Assembly (NCBI GenBank): GCA_964634005.1
Contig: CAZWKQ010000012.1
Coordinates: 18,463-82,462, forward strand
Direction of reading: 5' to 3'
Origin: CAZWKQ01 sp964634005
Lineage (GTDB): Bacteria; Bacteroidota; Bacteroidia; Bacteroidales; JACABE01
Length of the DNA stretch: 64,000 bases
Position 1 is the stretch's first letter; the number at the start of each line of letters is the position of its first letter. Shown piece after piece: positions 35,888 to 45,226 of this stretch. A program made the translations under genes and the position numbers. The notes under the pieces were generated by a model. It was not told where the DNA came from and ran no database searches. It was given only the letters and a program-made list of their open reading frames with translations.

Positions 35888-38863
35888 CTAAATTGAATAT
35901 TTAAAATCTTTAGGGAAAAATATTTTTACTTTTGTTCCATTTGCATTTCCATTATCGTCATACAAATCAATTATTTCACATTTGATTTTGTTTGAATTGA
36001 CACTGTTGTAAAGTTCAAAAAACTGATTCATGATACTGATACCGAGTCCGGCGCCTTTTGCCGATATTTTTGACGCTTTCTCCCTCCCAATTCCATTATC
36101 AGTTATCGATATCATGATATTATTGTTTTGATCATAATGAACTTGAATTATTAAAACCCCATTATTGTTTAAATGCATTATACCATGCTTAATCGAATTT
36201 TCGACATAGGTTTGTATAAGCATTTGAGGTATTTGAATATTCTTATCCACATCTTTATCGACTTCTATATAATATTCAAACTTATCTTTAAATCTGAATT
36301 TCTCTATTTCAAGATAATTTTCGATAAAATGTATTTCATCCTGCAGTGAGCGGGTAATATTATTGCTTGAGAGCAATACACTTCTGATTAATTGAGCAAA
36401 TTTGGTAAAATAATGATAAGCGAGTTTCCTTTCTTCTCTATAGATAAGCGAAGAAATTGCATTTATAGCATTAAAGGTAAAGTGTGGATCTATTTGACCT
36501 TTTAAAGCCTTTAACTGAAGTTCTTTTATTTTCTTTTCACTTTCATATTTTCTTTGAATTTGTTTTCTTTTATTCTTAAAAATATGATTTACAGCAATAA
36601 TTATTATCGATATTATTATAATAGCAACTAATGATTTAAACCACCAAGTTTGCCAGTAAGCAGGTTTTATGTAAAAAGCTATTTCAGTTGGTTGTTGGCT
36701 CCAAATTCCGTCTTCATTACATGCTTTAACTTTAAATAAGTACTTTTTAGGAGGAAGATTTGTATAAACTACAAATTGCTGGTCGTTAGCTTCCGACCAT
36801 GTTAAATCATAGCCTTCGAGCATATATTTAAACTTCACTTTTTGTGGAGCGGTTGTTGAAATTGCACCATAATCGATACGGATATTTTTTTGATTATACT
36901 TTAGCTTAAAATTGTCTGATACGTTATCGTATAAAGTAATTTTCTTCATTTTAGGATTAATGTAGCTTAATTCCTTAAAATAAGTTTTAGGAGGATTTTG
37001 ATTAATTTTCACTATACGCGGGTCAAACTTAACAACCCTATCTGTGCCTGCAATCCAAACATAACCTTTACTATCAGTAAAAGCTCCGTTTTGCCCGCAT
37101 TCCGATGCTAAAAATCCATTGTACTTATCATAAAGTTTAATATGACAATTGCCTGTTAAGTAAAAATTATCGAGAAATAATACTCCGAGATTATTCATAT
37201 TACCTATTAATAACCGATTTTTTTCAACACCTGTAATAAACCCCATAATTGATTTAAAATTCGGAATATCAATTTTTTTGAAAGTTTTATAGTTATAAAA
37301 AAACAAACCTTTTTCATTTCCTATCCAAATATTTCCTTTGTAATCAACATACATTGTGTTTCCACCAAAATCAAAAGGAAACTCTTTAGTAGGAAAATTA
37401 ATAATGCTATCGTTAACCAGTAATGATATTTTCTTAAACCCGCCCAACCAGTACCTTCCAAGCGTATCTTTTGCTATGCAGACTACTTTATGATTAGGAT
37501 TTTTATTCCCAAAAGGTTTGTCGATTATTCTATAATCTTTATTATCAAAAATTATTAACCCGACTGTAGTTCCCGACAAAACTATGTCTTTTTTTTCATC
37601 ATAGTATGTGTAAAAAGGAGTATATTCTTTGAAAAATTTTGAGTTCAATTTTGAAAAGGTCTTTCCATCAAAAATACTAATACCGTAACTTCTAATGTTT
37701 ACAAGTATCTTTTCGTTTTTATATTTAGTATTTCCCATATAAAATTGTAGTTTATTTAGGGTATCAGGTATGCTTATTCTTTTAATATCTTTATTGTTAT
37801 ACATAGATACACCTAATGAATAAGTGAAAAAATAAATATTATTTTTTACTTCACTAATATTCCAAGTATCATAAAGAGAATTATATGTGCTAACGGGAAA
37901 ATTAATAAAGTTTTTAGGGAACATCTTCTGAATTCCATTTTCTCCGAAAATCCACAAGTTATCTTCATTATCAATACTCATTTGAGCTTGAGATTTGATA
38001 GAGTTATGAAATAAATCATTATTTATGGCATAAATACATTCTTGCAGGCTAAGTATTTGATATATATCACCTTTTCTGTCAACAATAAAATTAACTAATT
38101 CATAATCATTATCTCTCGTTTTAAATTCAACTAATTTATCATTATTAATTTTATAAAAAGTTTTTCCTGAAGATAGATAAATTTCATTATCCTTCCCCTT
38201 AATCATTTTGTTTTTATATTCATTTAAAGTGATTATTTTTTTTAAAACATCAGATTTTAAAGAATAAATTTCATTATTTAAAAGAATATAAAAACACTTG
38301 TAATTTCTGCTGTAAATTATTTCAAGACCTATATAATTTTGTTTTTGGAAGGATTTATTTTCACTTATCAATTTATTTATTTTGCTGCAAGGAAAAGTTT
38401 TGCCGTTTACATACTTTGCAAACTTCAAACTTTCGGATTCAAAGTATGGGAAAATAATATTATTATCATCGTCAAATCCGTATGAATTAGCACTTACAAG
38501 CAAATTAATATTATTTGGTAAATAATAGTTTATGAACTTATTATTCGATAGTAGTGAAAACCCTATCCTTGTCAATATAAACAAACAATTGTTATTTACT
38601 TCAAAAATTTTTAGAATAGAATTATCAATTAAGCCCTCATTGGTAGTGTAATTTTTAAAATTTGTTCCGTCGAATCTGCTAACTCCTCCTTTTGTGCCAA
38701 GCCATATAAAACCTTTGCTGTCTTGAAACATATCTTGCACCTGCGATTGTACAAGTCCTTCTGTTGGCGTATAATTCAGACATCCTAACTCTTGTGAACA
38801 CAATATTTCACTCAATAATAGAAAAAAAGTAAAAGCTATTAATTGAATAATTCTGTTGTTCAC
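35888..38863 (-). CDS. Propeller/Y_Y_Y sensor kinase, LytS type
   Basis: A 991-aa membrane sensor. It starts with GTG (38863), and no ATG is available before the signal peptide (~1-22). Two-component-regulator propeller repeats fill the periplasmic part (GFIWLGTKGGVSRFDG, GYVWIAGTDRVVKF). A Y_Y_Y domain (FKYMLEGYDLTWSEAN) and one transmembrane helix near residues 735-755 follow. The kinase is of the LytS type with IDPHFTFNAIN (His794) and GAGLGISIMNQF. In Bacteroidota such sensors often respond to envelope or glycan signals. It acts on the adjacent LytTR regulator. A -7 element TATTTTTG lies 25 bp upstream. Confidence 0.92.
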   Translation of the reverse strand: MNNRIIQLIAFTFFLLLSEILCSQELGCLNYTPTEGLVQSQVQDMFQDSKGFIWLGTKGGVSRFDGTNFKNYTTNEGLIDNSILKIFEVNNNCLFILTRIGFSLLSNNKFINYYLPNNINLLVSANSYGFDDDNNIIFPYFESESLKFAKYVNGKTFPCSKINKLISENKSFQKQNYIGLEIIYSRNYKCFYILLNNEIYSLKSDVLKKIITLNEYKNKMIKGKDNEIYLSSGKTFYKINNDKLVEFKTRDNDYELVNFIVDRKGDIYQILSLQECIYAINNDLFHNSIKSQAQMSIDNEDNLWIFGENGIQKMFPKNFINFPVSTYNSLYDTWNISEVKNNIYFFTYSLGVSMYNNKDIKRISIPDTLNKLQFYMGNTKYKNEKILVNIRSYGISIFDGKTFSKLNSKFFKEYTPFYTYYDEKKDIVLSGTTVGLIIFDNKDYRIIDKPFGNKNPNHKVVCIAKDTLGRYWLGGFKKISLLVNDSIINFPTKEFPFDFGGNTMYVDYKGNIWIGNEKGLFFYNYKTFKKIDIPNFKSIMGFITGVEKNRLLIGNMNNLGVLFLDNFYLTGNCHIKLYDKYNGFLASECGQNGAFTDSKGYVWIAGTDRVVKFDPRIVKINQNPPKTYFKELSYINPKMKKITLYDNVSDNFKLKYNQKNIRIDYGAISTTAPQKVKFKYMLEGYDLTWSEANDQQFVVYTNLPPKKYLFKVKACNEDGIWSQQPTEIAFYIKPAYWQTWWFKSLVAIIIISIIIIAVNHIFKNKRKQIQRKYESEKKIKELQLKALKGQIDPHFTFNAINAISSLIYREERKLAYHYFTKFAQLIRSVLLSSNNITRSLQDEIHFIENYLEIEKFRFKDKFEYYIEVDKDVDKNIQIPQMLIQTYVENSIKHGIMHLNNNGVLIIQVHYDQNNNIMISITDNGIGREKASKISAKGAGLGISIMNQFFELYNSVNSNKIKCEIIDLYDDNGNANGTKVKIFFPKDFKYSI

Positions 38864-38888
38864 AATAATTTTATTAAGAAGGATAAAT

Positions 38889-38896
38889 CAAAAATA
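38889..38896 (-). promoter_or_regulatory. -7 promoter element of the sensor kinase (TATTTTTG)
   Basis: An exact TAnnTTTG on the minus strand, 25 bp before the GTG start at 38863. A second match, TAAATTTG, lies at 38909-38916. I cannot tell which is used. Confidence 0.45.
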
Positions 38897-38927
38897 TTGA
38901 TAATATTTCAAATTTAAAGATTTAATT

Positions 38928-39284
38928 TTATTTTTTTATCTTTCTTGCATCAATTATCCATGACATAAGATAAAGCAGTGCCGGAGATGTAAGAATTAAA
39001 AAAGCTAATCCTTCGGGTATAGATTTTTCGACAAAATAATAAAGTAAATAGAAGGTAAATAAGGCAAAAATAGATATTATACTGCCCAAAAGTTCGTTTT
39101 TAAGTCCAATTAGTAAGCCTGATACAACACTTAAAGGTAGAAAAATATAAAAGATAAAATATTTAAAATTAAACTCGTAAGAATATGCTAAATGACTGAT
39201 AATAAACAAAAAAATAAAAAATACAGATGCAACAGAAAAAACTCTTGCAACCCATTTCAATATTAAATTTAGTCCTATTTTCAT
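38928..39284 (-). CDS. Small multi-pass membrane protein, unknown function
   Basis: A 118-aa hydrophobic protein with about four transmembrane segments (from residues ~13-32, 39-57, 65-85 and 93-110) and a basic C-terminus (DARKIKK). I do not recognise a family. It has its own -7 element 12 bp upstream (TATATTTG, 39297-39304) and is followed by the sensor kinase gene 64 bp downstream. Confidence 0.65.
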   Translation of the reverse strand: MKIGLNLILKWVARVFSVASVFFIFLFIISHLAYSYEFNFKYFIFYIFLPLSVVSGLLIGLKNELLGSIISIFALFTFYLLYYFVEKSIPEGLAFLILTSPALLYLMSWIIDARKIKK

Positions 39285-39296
39285 GTTTTTTTATTA

Positions 39297-39304
39297 CAAA
39301 TATA
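39297..39304 (-). promoter_or_regulatory. -7 promoter element (TATATTTG)
   Basis: An exact TAnnTTTG on the minus strand, 12 bp before the ATG at 39284, predicting a very short leader. The divergent ispE gene has the near-match TAATTTTA at 39326-39333. Confidence 0.45.
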
Positions 39305-39344
39305 GTTTAAAATTTAATTAAACACTAATTTTACGGAAAAAAAT

Positions 39345-40160
39345 ATGACACTATTTCCGAACTGCAAAATAAATATTGGATTATATATAGAAAGAAAACG
39401 AGAAGACGGTTTTCACGATATTAAAACTCTTTTCTACCCAATCAATTTTAATGATACTATTGAGATTGAAAAAACCGATAAAAAGAACACATCTATAAGT
39501 ATTTTCGGTATTCCTATAGAAGGTGACACTAATGACAATTTATGCTTGAAAGCATATAATTTATTAAACAATGATTTTGATCTTCCACCGGTAAACATAA
39601 TATTATTAAAAAGAATTCCTACCGGTGCAGGCTTAGGTGGCGGTTCATCCGATGCAGTACACACTCTATTACTTTTGAATGAAATGTTTGAATTGAAAAT
39701 ATCTAACCATCAACTATATTCTTATGCCAATAAATTGGGCAGCGATTGTGCTTTTTTTATCGAAAACAAGCCGTTGTTAGCCTCTGAAAAAGGTAGTACT
39801 TTTAATGAAATTGACTTTTCAATTAAAAATCACTATATTGTATTAATTAAACCAAATCAAAGCATCAATACAACCAGTGCCTATAAATGGATAACACCGA
39901 GAAATAAACAAATAGACTTAGAAAGTTTGCTGCATGCACCTATTGAAAATTGGAAAAATACCGTAATAAATGACTTTGAAGAAGAAGTTTTTAAGCGATT
40001 TCCTAATATAAAAGATTTGAAAGATAGATTGTACGATTACGGAGCAGTTTATGCATCTATGAGCGGAAGCGGCTCTGCTGTTTTCGGAATATTCAAAAAA
40101 ATTCCTGAAAATATTGAACACGATGAATGCTACTTATGGCACGGAGAATGTATCTATTAA
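39345..40160 (+). CDS. ispE: 4-diphosphocytidyl-2-C-methyl-D-erythritol kinase
   Basis: A 271-aa GHMP kinase of the non-mevalonate isoprenoid pathway, phosphorylating CDP-methylerythritol. The glycine-rich ATP loop PTGAGLGGGSSDA and the catalytic stretch LGSDCAFFI are present, and ASMSGSGSAVFGIF closes the C-terminal site. Length is normal. It is monocistronic, convergent with the membrane protein gene 13 bp downstream. Confidence 0.96.
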   Translation: MTLFPNCKINIGLYIERKREDGFHDIKTLFYPINFNDTIEIEKTDKKNTSISIFGIPIEGDTNDNLCLKAYNLLNNDFDLPPVNIILLKRIPTGAGLGGGSSDAVHTLLLLNEMFELKISNHQLYSYANKLGSDCAFFIENKPLLASEKGSTFNEIDFSIKNHYIVLIKPNQSINTTSAYKWITPRNKQIDLESLLHAPIENWKNTVINDFEEEVFKRFPNIKDLKDRLYDYGAVYASMSGSGSAVFGIFKKIPENIEHDECYLWHGECIY

Positions 40161-40173
40161 TTAATAATTAAAG

Positions 40174-42024
40174 CTAATTTTCATTTACTTTAAATATCCT
40201 AATTTTACCTTCTTCAATTGCAAAGTTACTTTTTTTAATATTCCAGATATATACAAGCAAACGTTCAGACTGTACAGGTAAATTGGTTAATAACAAAGTC
40301 GTTTTAATATGCTGATTCTTCCAATTATTTCTTAACCAATTCAAAGGAACATATTCGTAAGAAGTAGTTTTCCCCGATTTATCAAAGGTTGTAGCCACTA
40401 ACCATGCTTCAAAAGGCTTAAAGTCAGTAGAAATTTTTAAATCAAATTCAACTTTTAACGGAAAACTAATCAGACTATCAATGTTATTTATTTCAATAAA
40501 ATTAAAAAATTCATCATTGAAATTCCTGTTCAAAACTATATTACCCTTAGAAAGAATCATCTCTGCATTCAGTTTGTACTTTCTTTCCAACAAATAGTAT
40601 CCGGTAATTTTATCATAATCGATTATAAAATAATTAAACTTAAAAAAATCTAAATCATCGTGTTTTATTATTTGAAAATCAGGAATTAAACTCGGATAAT
40701 GACTATCATAGTTTTTTGACAAATTACCATTATCAAGATAATTGTGAAAAGCTGTAACTAAAGTTCTACCAAAATGCGAACCTACAACAGGCATTACACA
40801 TGATTCTGATTTTTCTTTTAATTTGTCGTAGAAGTGATAAGGGATTCTATCTTCTTTATAAACGCTGACATGTGTCAAGTTTAGACCGTATAAAAAGTTA
40901 AAAGGAAAAATAAAAAAGATTAATGTTATAATTTTAATCGTTCTAAATTTAAAATTTTGGCTTTGTATCTCATCAATTAAGAAAATAAATGCAATTATAA
41001 ATAAATAATAAAAATAAAATGCAGCTCTGTCATCAGGATAATTTACTTTAAATAAAGTATTTAACAAAACTAATCCAACAACATTACTGAATAATAAAAA
41101 CCCATAGAAGAAACAGTTAGAATTTAGGATTTTAACACTCAAATTCTTGAAAATAAATCTCGAAAATCCTACAATAAAAATTAAACTCAATATATACAAA
41201 ACCAAATGATTGATTTCTTTATTAGTATTAACGAGCGATTTTAAAAGTGAAGTAACAGTAAGAGTCCAGAATCCATCCTGACTGCCATAATATAAAGCAC
41301 CACCCTTTTGAAGAAGAAATGAATATTTAGTCAATATAATTAATGGAAGTAATCCAAAAGTAATAATTATTAAAAGTTTTAAAAATAATCTTTCTCTGTT
41401 AATAATTATTTTTAAAGTGAAATAAAATAAAATACTAATAAAAATAAGCATTAGGGATAAATTGGCACTCAAAGCAATTAATGCTGCAATTATTGAAAAT
41501 AATAAATGTAGAATTTTGTTCGATTTGTTATAACTATTAGCATACCAGAAACTTCCGAGCAACATGGCAAATGAAATTCCGTAGCCACGACATAAAGCTA
41601 AGAATTCGACAATTGGATGTATTGTTATAAATGATAAAAATAAAATTAAAGCTAAGAATTTACTATTCAGACTCTTGGCAATTTTATAAGAAAAATAACA
41701 ATAAAAAGGTATAAATATCAAGTTTGAGATACGTAAAATAAATGGGGAATAACCAAAATAATTATAAAAAAATCGACATATAAAAGTATTGATTAAATGA
41801 TTGTTAGCTGCATTAACATCTATGTTGTATTTAAAAGGAATATATTCTCCTGTATCAACGTAAAACCAAAAAGTCATTATCTCATCGTGCAGGAATGGAA
41901 CAAAATATGCCCTTATTAATAAATATACAAAAATCAGTATTGAAGTTATAATACAGAACTTATTAAAATATTTTACAATAAATCTTTCAAAATTATCGAA
42001 AATGGCTTCAATTTTATTCAACAT
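40174..42024 (-). CDS. GT-C-like polytopic membrane protein
   Basis: A 616-aa protein with about ten transmembrane helices in residues 22-380 and a soluble, beta-rich C-terminal part. The first periplasmic loop carries an acidic pair (Asp47-Glu48 in FLHDEIMTFWFY), as in ArnT/PMT-like GT-C glycosyltransferases, which use lipid-linked sugars. No exact family is recognised. It begins 5 bp after the stop of tcdA on the same strand. The glycosyltransferase role is inferred. Confidence 0.6.
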   Translation of the reverse strand: MLNKIEAIFDNFERFIVKYFNKFCIITSILIFVYLLIRAYFVPFLHDEIMTFWFYVDTGEYIPFKYNIDVNAANNHLINTFICRFFYNYFGYSPFILRISNLIFIPFYCYFSYKIAKSLNSKFLALILFLSFITIHPIVEFLALCRGYGISFAMLLGSFWYANSYNKSNKILHLLFSIIAALIALSANLSLMLIFISILFYFTLKIIINRERLFLKLLIIITFGLLPLIILTKYSFLLQKGGALYYGSQDGFWTLTVTSLLKSLVNTNKEINHLVLYILSLIFIVGFSRFIFKNLSVKILNSNCFFYGFLLFSNVVGLVLLNTLFKVNYPDDRAAFYFYYLFIIAFIFLIDEIQSQNFKFRTIKIITLIFFIFPFNFLYGLNLTHVSVYKEDRIPYHFYDKLKEKSESCVMPVVGSHFGRTLVTAFHNYLDNGNLSKNYDSHYPSLIPDFQIIKHDDLDFFKFNYFIIDYDKITGYYLLERKYKLNAEMILSKGNIVLNRNFNDEFFNFIEINNIDSLISFPLKVEFDLKISTDFKPFEAWLVATTFDKSGKTTSYEYVPLNWLRNNWKNQHIKTTLLLTNLPVQSERLLVYIWNIKKSNFAIEEGKIRIFKVNEN

Positions 42025-42029
42025 TCAAA

Positions 42030-42818
42030 TTAATCTTTATTAAAAGTAATTTTCTTTTTAACACTTTTAGGAATAGGCAAGTTGCTTTCTACACTAATAC
42101 CAATCAACTCTCTAATAACAACCGAAGCACATAGGCATCCAAAGAGCGGCGGCATATAAGAAACAGTTCCGACAGTTGACTTTTTATTTAATTCATTTTC
42201 TACCACAATAACAGAATCGGCAGGAATTATTTCAGTAGAGAACACTGCTTTAAAACCGGTGTAAATTCCAAGTTTATGAAGACGTTTTCTGAGAATATCA
42301 GCAAGCGGACACATAAAAGTTTGAGCAATATCTGCTATTTGTACTTTTGAAGGGTCCAATTTACCTCCTGATCCCATTGAACTGACTACTTTCAAATTCC
42401 TTTTGACTGAGTGATGTATAAGGTAAATTTTTGGAGAAAGAGTATCTATGGCATCAACAACATAATCATAGGGTGCTTCTTCAATGATTTCAATCATTCT
42501 TTCATCTTTTATGTACTCGGGATATATTATTAAATCAATCTCAGGATTAATATCGAGAAGTCTTTCTTTCATAATTTCAGCCTTTTTCATCCCTTCTTTA
42601 CTTTTTAAGGCCAATAGCTGCCTGTTTCTGTTAGAAGGATTTATGACATCTCCATCAACTAAGGTTAATTTACCGATACCGGCTCTACAAAGCATTTCTG
42701 CAGCATATCCGCCTACACCGCCAAGACCGGCAACAAGCACATGCGATGATTTTAGTTTTTCAATGTTTTCTGCTCCCAACAACAATAAAGTCCTTGAATT
42801 CCATAGGTTATCATCCAT
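42030..42818 (-). CDS. tcdA: tRNA threonylcarbamoyladenosine dehydratase
   Basis: A 262-aa E1-like enzyme that cyclises t6A to ct6A at tRNA position 37, using ATP. The N-terminal ATP motif is VAGLGGVGGYAAE with LVDGD; RNRQ follows, and a later Cys-containing stretch is GCLCASVVIRE. The ATG at 42818 is chosen. The upstream in-frame ATG at 42836 lies inside the -7 element TATTTTTG, and the family starts near NLWNSRT. The gene is followed at 5 bp by the GT-C-like gene. Confidence 0.92.
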   Translation of the reverse strand: MDDNLWNSRTLLLLGAENIEKLKSSHVLVAGLGGVGGYAAEMLCRAGIGKLTLVDGDVINPSNRNRQLLALKSKEGMKKAEIMKERLLDINPEIDLIIYPEYIKDERMIEIIEEAPYDYVVDAIDTLSPKIYLIHHSVKRNLKVVSSMGSGGKLDPSKVQIADIAQTFMCPLADILRKRLHKLGIYTGFKAVFSTEIIPADSVIVVENELNKKSTVGTVSYMPPLFGCLCASVVIRELIGISVESNLPIPKSVKKKITFNKD

Positions 42819-42833
42819 AGATATTATTTTCCA

Positions 42834-42841
42834 CAAAAATA
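42834..42841 (-). promoter_or_regulatory. -7 promoter element of tcdA (TATTTTTG)
   Basis: An exact TAnnTTTG on the minus strand, 15 bp before the preferred ATG at 42818. It overlaps the alternative upstream ATG (42836), which is therefore unlikely to be transcribed. Confidence 0.55.
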
Positions 42842-42876
42842 TTCGATTTTAATTTATTTAATAAATAAAAATTATC

Positions 42877-42884
42877 GAATTTTG
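42877..42884 (+). promoter_or_regulatory. Possible -7 element of the cation/proton antiporter
   Basis: GAATTTTG differs from TAnnTTTG at one base and lies 44 bp before the ATG at 42929. A weak call. Confidence 0.3.
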
Positions 42885-42928
42885 CTTTTTAAATTTTTAG
42901 GTATTATAAAACAACTAATAAATCTAAG

Positions 42929-44173
42929 ATGTTGGAAGTAAGCAGTAATATACCTTTTATCGTTCAGGTTTTTCTGTTATTGCTATTAGCAAGGGTTCTG
43001 GGCGAGCTTATGGAACGGTTTAACCAGCCTTCTATGATTGGAGAATTATTAGCAGGGGTCATATTAGGACCTTCATTACTGGGAGTTTCAATCGTTTCGC
43101 CATATTTAAAAGCAATATCCGATTTAGGGGTATTACTGCTTGTAATTTTAGCCGGATTAGAGATAGATATTAACGAACTCAAAAAATCAGTAAAAGGCAG
43201 AAACTTCTGGATTGCAATTCTTGGGTTCACAGTTCCTTTACTTTCAGGGCTTTTACTGGGTGTAATTTTTAAACTTAATTTTATACTGTCGGTATTTTTA
43301 GCATTATGTATTTCAATAACAGCTTTGCCTGTTAGTGTAAGAATACTGATGGATATCGGAAAATTAAATACTGATATAGGGAGGAGAATAATTTCAACCG
43401 CTATATTTAACGATGTAGTCGCATTGTTAATTTTGGGTGTAGTGCTTGATACTAAAGAATATAGTGATAGCGTAAAAGAATTATCAATCAATATTACAAT
43501 TTCGGTATTAAAAGTAGTTTTGTTTATGTTTTTTATGCTTTTTGCATACAAAATATTGGAAAAAACAAAACAAAAAATGCCGGTTTTTAATCAAAAACTC
43601 AATATGTTTCTTGACTTTCTGAAAGGTAAAGAATCGCTTTTTGCAATTGTAATGGTTTATGTACTGATTTTTTCGAGTATAGCCGAGTTAGTTGGATTGC
43701 ATTTTGTAATTGGAGCATTTTTCGGTGCAATTTTATTACCAAGAGAAATGTTGGGAGTTGATAATTTCAAAAAAGTAAAACAGAGTACTTCAAGTATAAC
43801 AATAGGATTTTTAGCTCCTATATTCTTTGCTTTTATGGGAGTTGAATTCAGTTTTAAGTCAATTAGTAATTATATTTTACTTTTATCAGTAATTTTAGCA
43901 TCGTTTATAAGTAAAATATTAGGCGGTTATATAGGCGGACGTCTGGCTAATTTCAACAAACAGAAATCTTTGGCTATAGGAATCGGTTTAAACGCAAGAG
44001 GTATAATGGAGCTTGTTATTGCCAATATTGCTCTTCAGAACAAATTCATTGATATATCAATGTTTTCTATTCTTGTTCTAATGGGGTTAATTACAACAAT
44101 GGTAACACCGTTTTTACTTAAAACAGCTTTTAAAAAAATTGACGCCAAGAAGTATTCAAAATTTTCAATTTAA
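42929..44173 (+). CDS. CPA2-type cation:proton antiporter
   Basis: A 414-aa inner-membrane Na+(K+)/H+ exchanger of the KefB/CPA2 group with about 12 hydrophobic segments. Typical stretches are GELLAGVILGPSLLG near residue 37, LLVILAGLEIDINEL, and ARGIMELVIANIAL near the end. There is no C-terminal RCK domain, unlike the CPA1 antiporter at 22541-24022. It is followed at 61 bp by dedA. The ion specificity is unknown. Confidence 0.88.
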   Translation: MLEVSSNIPFIVQVFLLLLLARVLGELMERFNQPSMIGELLAGVILGPSLLGVSIVSPYLKAISDLGVLLLVILAGLEIDINELKKSVKGRNFWIAILGFTVPLLSGLLLGVIFKLNFILSVFLALCISITALPVSVRILMDIGKLNTDIGRRIISTAIFNDVVALLILGVVLDTKEYSDSVKELSINITISVLKVVLFMFFMLFAYKILEKTKQKMPVFNQKLNMFLDFLKGKESLFAIVMVYVLIFSSIAELVGLHFVIGAFFGAILLPREMLGVDNFKKVKQSTSSITIGFLAPIFFAFMGVEFSFKSISNYILLLSVILASFISKILGGYIGGRLANFNKQKSLAIGIGLNARGIMELVIANIALQNKFIDISMFSILVLMGLITTMVTPFLLKTAFKKIDAKKYSKFSI

Positions 44174-44234
44174 ATTTATTCTTATGTAATGCTTAAGGAT
44201 TCTAAAAGTATTAAATTTGCTCAAAAATTTTAAA

Positions 44235-44885
44235 ATGGGAATATTCAATCAACTGTTAGACTTTATAATGCATATTGATGTGCATTTAAACAACTGGGTT
44301 TCAACCTATCAAACATGGACATATTTAATTTTGTTTTTGATTATTTTTTGTGAAACCGGCTTAGTTGTAACACCTTTTTTACCAGGTGATTCACTATTGT
44401 TTGCCGCTGGAACTATAGCAGCAATGGATGGTCAACCTTTAAACGTTTTTTTCTTAATTCCAGTTATTTTAATTGCAGCTTTTGCCGGTGACAATACGAA
44501 CTTTTTTATCGGCAATCTTATAGGTCATAAGGTTTACGAAAAAAATTACAAATTGATAAAACGCGAGTATCTCGATAAAACACATAAGTTTTATGAAAAA
44601 CATGGCGGTAAAACTTTAATTATAGCTCGTTTTATGCCAATTATAAGAACATTTGCTCCTTTTGTAGCCGGTGTTGGCGAAATGAAGTACTTGCGATTTG
44701 TTTCATTCAGTATTATTGGTAATTTACTGTGGGTTTTCCTTTTTATTCTGGCCGGATATTACTTCGGGAACATTCCTTATGTTAAAAAGAATTTCACTTT
44801 AGTAATAGTAAGCATAATAATAATTTCTCTATTACCGCCTGTTATTGCGGCACTTAAACAAGGTTTTTCAAAAAATAAAGATTAA
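44235..44885 (+). CDS. DedA-family membrane protein
   Basis: A 216-aa DedA/SNARE-associated-domain protein, a group implicated in flipping polyprenyl phosphate or phospholipids across the membrane. The amphipathic motif FCETGLVVTPFLPGDSLLF and the ARFMPIIRTFAPFVAG helix are typical. The ATG at 44235 is preferred to a TTG at 44217 that adds six residues. The stop shares the TTAA at 44882-44885 with the stop of the convergent PAS gene. Confidence 0.92.
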   Translation: MGIFNQLLDFIMHIDVHLNNWVSTYQTWTYLILFLIIFCETGLVVTPFLPGDSLLFAAGTIAAMDGQPLNVFFLIPVILIAAFAGDNTNFFIGNLIGHKVYEKNYKLIKREYLDKTHKFYEKHGGKTLIIARFMPIIRTFAPFVAGVGEMKYLRFVSFSIIGNLLWVFLFILAGYYFGNIPYVKKNFTLVIVSIIIISLLPPVIAALKQGFSKNKD

Positions 44886-45223
44886 CCTTGTCTTATGAAA
44901 TGTTTCATTTCATTTGGAATAACCAAAGATAGCTCTATATAACCGCTATATTCACCGTTTTTATACCAAGGTGACTGATAAATGAGCTTTTTTATACCGT
45001 TTTTTTCAATAGTATAAGCATTTAATACGGGATTTTTCAACATTTCCATTAGCAATGACTTTGCCGGTTCGGGATGGCAGTCACCAAGATTATTTCCTAT
45101 AATCTTTTTTCCGCCATATTTCGAAAATGTGTCGATAGATTTATCGTTCATATAAACTACTTTCCCTTCTTTATCGCAAACCGTAATTGCAAAAGGAAGT
45201 TCATTATGCCATTCTGTTTCCAT
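44882..45223 (-). CDS. Stand-alone PAS-domain protein
   Basis: A 113-aa single PAS domain with the core FAITVCDKEGKVVYMNDKS and the motif CHPEPAKSLLMEML, found in small PAS proteins that may bind heme or other ligands. No output domain is present. It lies 3 bp after the stop of the TPR membrane gene on the same strand and overlaps dedA by 4 bp at the 3' end. The partner is unknown. Confidence 0.8.
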   Translation of the reverse strand: METEWHNELPFAITVCDKEGKVVYMNDKSIDTFSKYGGKKIIGNNLGDCHPEPAKSLLMEMLKNPVLNAYTIEKNGIKKLIYQSPWYKNGEYSGYIELSLVIPNEMKHFIRQG

Positions 45224-45226
45224 AAA

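Noticed and set aside
42964..43551. 195-aa open frame on the minus strand inside the cation/proton antiporter
   Set aside because: It lies wholly antisense to a clear CPA2 gene and is a compositional shadow: low-complexity Ser/Ile/Asn/Thr-rich product, no start context, no domain.
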